NCBI GenBank assembly: GCA_963920665.1
Contig: OY987263.1
Span: 30,554,547 to 30,618,546 of the forward strand
Reading direction: 5' to 3'
DNA from: Straminergon stramineum
Taxonomy: Eukaryota; Streptophyta; Bryopsida; Hypnales; Calliergonaceae
Length of the DNA stretch: 64,000 bases
A program made the position numbers and the translations under genes. Below are positions 57,403-64,000 of the stretch, piece after piece. Numbering within the stretch: the first letter of the stretch is position 1; the number at the start of each line of letters is the position of its first letter. Under the pieces are notes generated by a model, which saw only the letters and a program-made list of their open reading frames with translations, ran no database searches and was not told the origin of the DNA.

Positions 57403-58985
57403 ACTGTTTGAGAGGCAGAATTTCATGACAATGTCGGCAAAGGAAAGGGTCAGTTTGAGGTTCCTTAGTGACCCTACACAAATTAAAGAGCTCCCCTGGT
57501 GCAGTTGGTATTGTGGCCCAACATATTTTTAAACCCCAGCCAAGAAATTTCATGTTCAAAAAGTGGGCAAATTATTTCCTGTAATCTCCTCTTGATGGGT
57601 GAAATCCATGTAATTGGTAATCATGGATTTTTTATCCATTTCTGGACAGGCATTTACATCAGGCAATCTCGTTGTTGTTGGGAATTCTTCTGAAAAAAAA
57701 TACGCAATCCTTGTTGGGCTTTGCCCTCCTTGTCAACCTGTTTAATTTTTAATTTTTTTCAGAATTCTCTCTCACTGCCTAGGTGATTGCCCTATACACA
57801 AACATCAAGTTTGCCAACAGAACCTCCATAATTCTTCAATCTACACATTTGTCGTACATTTGAAAGTTCTAGAAACTTGAATATCACATTCATGGGTTTG
57901 CCATCAAAATGGTACCCTGAATGAATGCCCATGCTAAAATTTTGGTGTTCAGAAAGCAGCACCAAACACACTGTTAGCTTAACATCAAGTGGCACAAATT
58001 AAAGGTATCCAATCCATCTTCTGCAAATTTGACACACAGGAATTGATTGGCAGTATTTTAAAAAGACCAGATCGTGTTGGAGTAATTGAGAATTCTTGAC
58101 ATGTTTTTCAAAGGCCACACGCATTTGTACAATTGTACAATTAGTATCACATTCATTCCCCAGTCTCCGAGGCAGGCACAGATTCGTACAAATTACGCAG
58201 CCATCCTCCATGGATGGGTATTTTTTTCAATGAATTCGTTGGAGCTTTCAGAGGCTCGCGCATGGAGTAACAATTACTCCACACAATTAATCAGCTGCCC
58301 ACTGATAAGAGAGTGAGAGTGACCGTTTCAGAGTGAGATTTGAGGCTCAAAACTCTGCGATTCGTTTGCAAAGAGGCCATCAAGTCATGTCGTCAACGCG
58401 TGGTTTGATGTGACACTGTTGCCGGGCTTGAAATTTACAGAAGGTCAGTTAATCTTCATGAATCATTCTATGTCTTACTTACTTAGGCGGTGCTTTTTTT
58501 GAAGGCTGTTTTCGAAATGTAGCATCAAAGGCAAAAAAAAAGGGACATTATGTATTGAAGTCGTTGGTTGCTGATTGCATGGGATCAAATCTTTTGGCCG
58601 TTTGGGGCCTATTGTAAGAAAATGGTGCTCTCTTGGGGTGGGCATCTTGCTACGCAAGCCCTAGAAGTCAACAAATGGCCTGAAGTTTTTCTGAATTCTG
58701 AAGACCAGGGTCTTCGTGCATCCACGCAAAGACATGAAGTCATGGACACGAGGAGATACCACGCAGCAGGTTCCTTAAAATGTACTCTTGACATTTGAGC
58801 GGTGAACGATGGGACTGCAAACCAATCTTCAACTTTACTGATAAAACCTGAGGACTGAGAAACATGCCCAAGAGTTCATGTTTGATTCAATGAAGACAAA
58901 TGGACAATCATGGAGGTCATTATCTCCATTATCACCCTATACGAACGTCAATGCAATTGGAAATATCTACGAATGAAATTAGAAA
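57403..58985. other. Spacer, nothing firmly recognised
   Basis: Open frames up to 76 codons on both strands have no domain support. A TGGTGCAGTTGGTA word at about 57498 resembles a Pol III A-box, but no convincing B-box follows. Confidence 0.4.
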
Positions 58986-58994
58986 TATCCATGA

Positions 58995-59285
58995 ATGAAA
59001 TAGCACCTTAAAATCATTTGAATAAAATGATGGTTTGAGCATGGTTATTGTTATTGAATTGGAAAAAAATTTGGTGTGTCTTGTTGGTAGTCAAAAGCCA
59101 AGTTATTCAAGATTCATTTTAAATGCATATTTGGGACAAGGTATGAATAAACTATGAATTTCAAAATGGTAAATATAGGTGAATCTAAAATCGACCTTAG
59201 TTAGGCTCCCTCAATTAGAGGTTGTACATTTTTGGCAAGAATCTTTGGGGTTTCATATTTGAAACAAGTTGCAATTCGATGCTAT
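58995..59285 (+). mobile_element. Family B MITE, diverged copy
   Basis: AAAATCATTTGAATAAAATG, GAGCATGGTTATTG, GTGTCTTGTTGGTAGTCAAA, ATTCAAGATTCATTTTAAAT, GTATGAATAAACTATGAATT and GTACATTTTTGGCAAGAATC follow the family order. Terminal repeats are eroded. Confidence 0.55.
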
Positions 59286-61507
59286 TGCATTACAAGGGTC
59301 TAAATCTTTAGGAATAATTGATGACGAGTAGTCAATTGTAAACCAATGCAAATGTAAATTAAAAAAAAACAAAAACTCATTGCTTTTTGAAACTGCATGA
59401 TAAAAACTAGTTAATGGATTTTTCTCATTTATTCAAAAGTGAAGGCGATACTTGAAGGACATACATGAAAAAATTGTTTGAATATTGAAAATGAAAGATA
59501 ATCATTTGCACATTAGCTAGTTCAATAACCACTTGAACCCTCATCACCAAGTAAAGGCACTCACATGAATGTAATTTCAATATTCAATGGGCTCCTAACT
59601 TAGATAAGTAGAGGTAGCTCTTTATTAAGATTTACATGACTCATAATTGTGATATTGTGATAGTCATTTGTGAAAAAATCAATTAGATATAGATTTATGA
59701 TGAGAAGATAAAGTTCTAATATAACAGTATTCTCCAACATTTGGGTGTCCCTATTGCATTCCTTCAATTCAAGAGGGCCCCCAACACCCATCAATTGAAT
59801 TGAGGGTATCCTTTCAACTTCTCATTAAAACCATTATAACTATGATATCCCTCCAAAAGTATATAGTGTAGAATTATACCTCTCCTTGAGACTAGGGGGA
59901 CCAAAGCATATTGATGTCTTAACAATGTTATGAACAAATGATATTATTTAACTTCATTAATATTTTGGGGTGATAGTGTTATCACATCACTATAAGTTGA
60001 GTGGATAGTGAGAGACACACCAAGTTTCAATTAAATTCATAACACTTAAATTTTAAATTAAAAATCAATTTTCAATGTAATTTTTAGATCCCTTGATCCC
60101 CCAGCATACTTGTATTTTTGGAGCTTAGTTCCCTATGATAATTCTGTAATCATATTCGTATCCATATTTCTACACCATATTTGTATTTGTAACTATATTT
60201 CTGATAAACCCTAAGCAATTTCTATGGTTGAGATGCCTTTAGACCCAAAACCAATCAACAACTGGCTTTCTTTCAATCCAGGGTGAGGCCAATCAAAAAT
60301 GTTTGCATGTTGCAATTTATTTCCTCCAAAAAATTGAAATCAACAACAGGGGCGGTGGGTTGATCCTTTAATCAACGTTCCCCACTTTTCCTTAATGGGA
60401 GGGGGGAACTAGAGCATATGATTTTGTAAGTAGAGAAGATAGTGTTAACACATGCATATGCAGTTTCTTATGTCTTGTAAGGCCCTTGGGAGATAATTTT
60501 TGGAGAATTAAATATATAGTTACTTCAAATTAGTAAGTTCAACAATTCAAATTAAATACATGGCATAAGATATATATTTATTGCAGTGTAACATTGGAAC
60601 TTAGGAGTATATGCACTATACAATCAATTGACTCTCAACCTTACAGAACTGGATGAAAAACATTCAGAATGACAAGACGAAATAATCGGGATGAAAACAT
60701 GACCAAATTTGTGACAATGGGTCGTGACAAATTGCATGACAATGTATAATTAATATTATATTTATATTTATATTTATGTACATGTGTCTCTCTTTCTCTT
60801 TCTCTCTCTCTATTATCCATCATATTTGCATTGCAACATGTTATACATAATAAGTTGGCATTTTTGAGGTGATAATTAATTAACTTCATCATCATAACCT
60901 CAATGGAATCAATTTCAAGACAAATGGTAGTCTCTCCTAAAGTCTCGTATTGGATGAAGAGTGGCATATGCTTTTTTATAATGTGGTATTGCTTTGTAGT
61001 AGTACAAACATGGGTCGTATAGACGAAAACAAAGACCAACAAGAAAAACCCACATAACCAACTTGAGGTTAGCTTTGGGTCTTTGGGCCACATTTCTCAG
61101 GTTTCCATAGCCCATGTTTCTACTAGTTTTAGAATTATGAAGCCCATTTTTTAGCCCCTTGATTGAGTAAGATTGACCAAGATCCAACCATCCAAAGTAG
61201 AATATGTCTACTAATATGAAAGCAATTGAAAGGCTTATTATGACAAATAGCTTTCCTTGCCATTGATGAATGTGGCTGTAAGCATATTATTTGTCATAAC
61301 AAAGCTTTGTTTCACATTACCTAGTTTATAATGATGGTGTTTTCAAGGATGGGTAGTGAGCAACACAATAAACTTTGATACCACTTGAGGACATCTAATG
61401 GAATGTTTTGATCTACTCATCTCAAGGCTCATCTCTATAGCTTTACTTGCAGTAATGGTAGGTATCCTAAGTATTTGAGCATTGGTAGCCCAATAGAAGA
61501 AATTTTA
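59286..61507. other. Spacer, nothing recognised
   Basis: AT-rich. A CT microsatellite (CTCTCTTTCTCTTTCTCTCT) lies at 60786-60811 and a TATTTA run precedes it. A 150-codon reverse open frame (61093-60641) contains this microsatellite and has no recognisable domain. Confidence 0.45.
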
Positions 61508-62460
61508 TTAACTCATTTCCCCCAAAACTGATTTATATTTCATGTATTCGTAGTTGGGCAATTTCTGAACAACTTTGATTTTGAACATAATACATAATGT
61601 GAAAATTAAAAAAACCCATTACTAGCATAGTTTTAGCATAGTTTTAAAAGCTTGATTTTTGATACGTAGATAGGACTTCAACAAGTTGAAAACATAATAG
61701 AACCAAAAAGAACCAAACAATTGAACACAAGAAAAGTTTGCAAATCGTTCTTCTGCAGCTCTCTATTCTAAAAATGGGTGATAGAGATCAAAACTAAACT
61801 TGACTAGTAAACTTGAATATAATGTGCAAACTAAACTACAAAGAAAATAACTACAAAGTTCAAACTGCTATAGATAATAATTGACCCCTACAACCACTCA
61901 AAATTGCTATTTTCAAATGCAAACAAAAATTCTTTTTTAACATTTGTTTCTTCTGTATATCCAACCATAGGATCTTGCACTAGACTAGTATGAGAATGTG
62001 TGAAAGAAATTTCAGAAACTTTGGCCATATGGATCACAAGATATATTGAGCATTTAAACCTTAAAGTGAAGAAAAAAAGTTCAATAATTTTAAAGGATTT
62101 CCTAAGCCATTGCTAGCAAAACAAGAAACTTCATAACTTTTACACCACTTATCCAAATTGAATGAATCAAATCTTTGTACATGGACAAAAAATATAACCT
62201 ATAAGAAGTTTTCAATTTTTTTCAATTATTTCAATTTTTTTGAATTTTATTATTGCCCGCCCTCACCTATTTAGAATTTATCTTATCATAACTTTTGCTC
62301 CCAGTTACTAATTGATGTAATTATTATATTCTTCAAAAGCTAATCAATTTTCCTATCTTGAAATAAAGTTTCAAAAAGCCTTGCCAAAAATTGAGATCAT
62401 GAGTACTTGCCCAAACCTTCAAGAATCCCCCAAGGAAACTCTATAGACTTTAGGGATTAA
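61508..62460 (-). mobile_element. Long TTAA-type element, subtype IV, reversed (953 bp)
   Basis: Left TTAACTCATTTCCCCCAAAA, right ACTTTAGGGATTAA. The interior is antiparallel to 50051-50982: AACCATAGGATCTTGCACTA versus ACAAGATCCTGTGGTTAC, and GAAATTTCAGAAACTTTGGC versus the inverse of GAAATTTCTGAAATTTTTACC. The length is close to 932 bp. The borders, especially the left, are tentative. Confidence 0.5.
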
Positions 62461-64000
62461 CAACCTCAAGAAAATTTGAAAAGATCGGCAGAACAAGAAA
62501 ATTGAGGTTGCATGAGAGGCAATCTTCTTTCTTCAATAGGTAGTGTGAATTGAGAGTGATAGTAGTCAAATAGCTATATAGAAGGTAAATATGCATATTA
62601 CCAAGCAAATTTGTTATCTAGGGTTCCTTGGAGAAGCTATTTGTCAACTCATGTATTTTTTAGAGATTAAAAAGTTTGATAGAAGTCATTTGCAAGTAGA
62701 ATCAAGACATTCCAACAAGAAATGAATTTTTTGTGATTTTTCAAAGTTTCTTGAGACTAAATTGGTAAAATATGGATAGACCCATGATAAACCACATGGT
62801 GATGTGTCCCCTCCCCAAGTGCATTGTCATGATGCCAAAGGGTTGCTAAGATTGTGGTAATGGGTAGGTGAATAATGCAAATGGGAGGGTCCAATAGTTG
62901 TTGGAATTGGGTGACTAATAGCATTGGGTTGTTCTACCTTACTACCTAGAAGGTCCAATCTTGCATCAAATTGCAACAAGAACCATAATAGTCAATTTTA
63001 TTAGATTGCCATTGATAGGTTCTAATTCTCATTTTTTTGACATTCATGTACCTAAAGGTCTAAAATTTAGAACAAATATAGATCATTCATGTTTGAGAAT
63101 GCACTTTTTGCGTAGGTGACAATATTGGACTATCACTTATTGAACAAAGTTGATGTTTTTAGTACTTTTTTTAGTTTGCAAAAACTAGATTTTATCCCTT
63201 AAAGATCTAAAAAGCCCAATTTTGAACTTAGAATGGTGAATATTTTGTAGTTGATATACAAGGTACATGAAATGAGGTATAAGTAGTGATAAAATTTTGT
63301 ATTCATGTTCAATGAGATTCAATGGTACATGGAAATTCCAATTTGGATCATTATTGATCCTCCTTCATGTCTTTGAAGATGTAAAATGGGGAAGTATTCT
63401 ATGTATATGGTTTTGCATTTGAGTATGATAAGGTTTAAATATTAAAATGACATCCAAGCAAAAGATACTAATTGTTGATTTATCAATCCAATGGCATATG
63501 TCTTGTCATATTTTCACATGTAATTTGTATTCTAGGAGTCAAATATGAATTTCTACATTCCTCCATCTTTTGAACCAATAATCTCTTTTCAGTTACTATA
63601 TGTATGTATTTGTTTATCCCAAAAAATTGAAAACAATGTCATCCATATTTTAAATAGAAATAGAAGAAGACTACTTTTATTTGGTAAAAAATTATAGATT
63701 TATTTTTAAATGGTGCACATTAGAAGCTATTGAGTCCAAGAGTAGGTTGTGAGTTTTCTCATCCATTTCTTTACAAATGGACCTTTCTCACTTTTTGTAC
63801 GTCATGCTTTATCCTCAAACTAGACTGTATTCTAATGCATCTAGAGCTAATGTTATTTGTTTTGCTACCAAAATTCTTAGTGACTAATAAAAAGCAACAT
63901 GTGGGTTGTTGCAAGAAACACTTGTCATTTGGGGGGTTGGAGGCTTTAGGCTCAAAATGGCCTTTTTCAGTGAGTAATGTGAATTCTAGAATAATTTTTT
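62461..64000. other. AT-rich spacer, nothing recognised
   Basis: No supported gene. TATCCCTTAAAGATCTAAAA near 63195 is a possible degenerate end of the TTAA family. Confidence 0.4.

Noticed and set aside
57480..57580. tRNA or tRNA-derived SINE suggested by TGGTGCAGTTGGTA
   Set aside because: The A-box-like word is present, but no matching B-box, acceptor stem or CCA-proximal pairing could be drawn.
60641..61187. Two overlapping reverse open frames of 150 and 90 codons
   Set aside because: They include a CT microsatellite and hydrophobic runs from AT-rich DNA; no family recognised and no coding-like composition.
62054..62460. A separate 407-bp TTAA element inside 61508-62460
   Set aside because: The TTTAAACC word at 62053 looked like a left end, but similarity to the 932-bp element continues across it, so one long reversed copy is the better reading.

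Overview
The window is nuclear DNA of a land plant. It is AT-rich, contains spliced genes with GT-AG introns, and encodes plant-type families: a GT37 cell-wall fucosyltransferase, a VSP-type class B acid phosphatase and an AP2/ERF transcription factor. The lineage cannot be fixed from sequence alone. The wide, repeat-filled spacers and small gene number would fit a seed-free plant (bryophyte, lycophyte or fern), but that is inference. No rRNA, tRNA, CRISPR array, operon or prokaryotic signal was seen.

Genes. (1) About 11.3-13.1 kb, + strand: a small unrecognised ORF (150 aa) behind four copies of a ~240-bp tandem repeat. (2) 19.4-24.0 kb, - strand: a four-exon GT37 fucosyltransferase (569 aa as assembled here), complete with membrane anchor. 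(3) 29.8-33.7 kb, + strand: a four-exon HAD class B acid phosphatase (374 aa). It has an unusual N-terminal extension made of 13-residue repeats followed by a transmembrane segment. (4) 54.1-55.6 kb, + strand: an intronless AP2/ERF protein (496 aa) with a decapeptide repeat tract. (5) 36.2-37.4 kb: a gene-like island of higher GC that I cannot assign. The four confident models do not form a pathway; the fucosyltransferase belongs to Golgi wall-polysaccharide synthesis.

The rest is a dense bed of short non-autonomous elements. The most striking is a diverse set (about 225-950 bp) that starts TTAA-CCCCTAAAGG.. and ends ..CCTTTAGGGG-TTAA. One copy (18948-19172) sits in a tandem duplication whose sister unit keeps the intact TTAA, so target choice can be read directly. 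TTAA targets with CCC-starting inverted ends are the hallmark of piggyBac-type elements. Two copies lie head to head around a single shared TTAA (45303-46443) and form a >1-kb palindrome. Other families are: a 285-bp MITE with 18-bp perfect ends and a probable TA target (7.4, 14.6, 33.3, 46.8, 56.9 and 59.0 kb, one ending 9 bp before a splice acceptor); an element ending GCTAGTATGTGAGC with an internal minisatellite (4.8, 5.7 and 43.2 kb); a Stowaway-like 91-bp MITE (44.1 kb); a 205-bp near-perfect hairpin (15.4 kb); and several unclassified dispersed repeats. Tandem arrays occur at 4.9, 11.3, 18.8, 22.3, 41.2, 52.6 and 55.9 kb. No transposase or reverse transcriptase gene was seen, so all these elements depend on enzymes encoded elsewhere.

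Splice sites and element borders were read by eye. Exon phases are internally consistent for both multi-exon genes. Borders of degenerate repeats are approximate.
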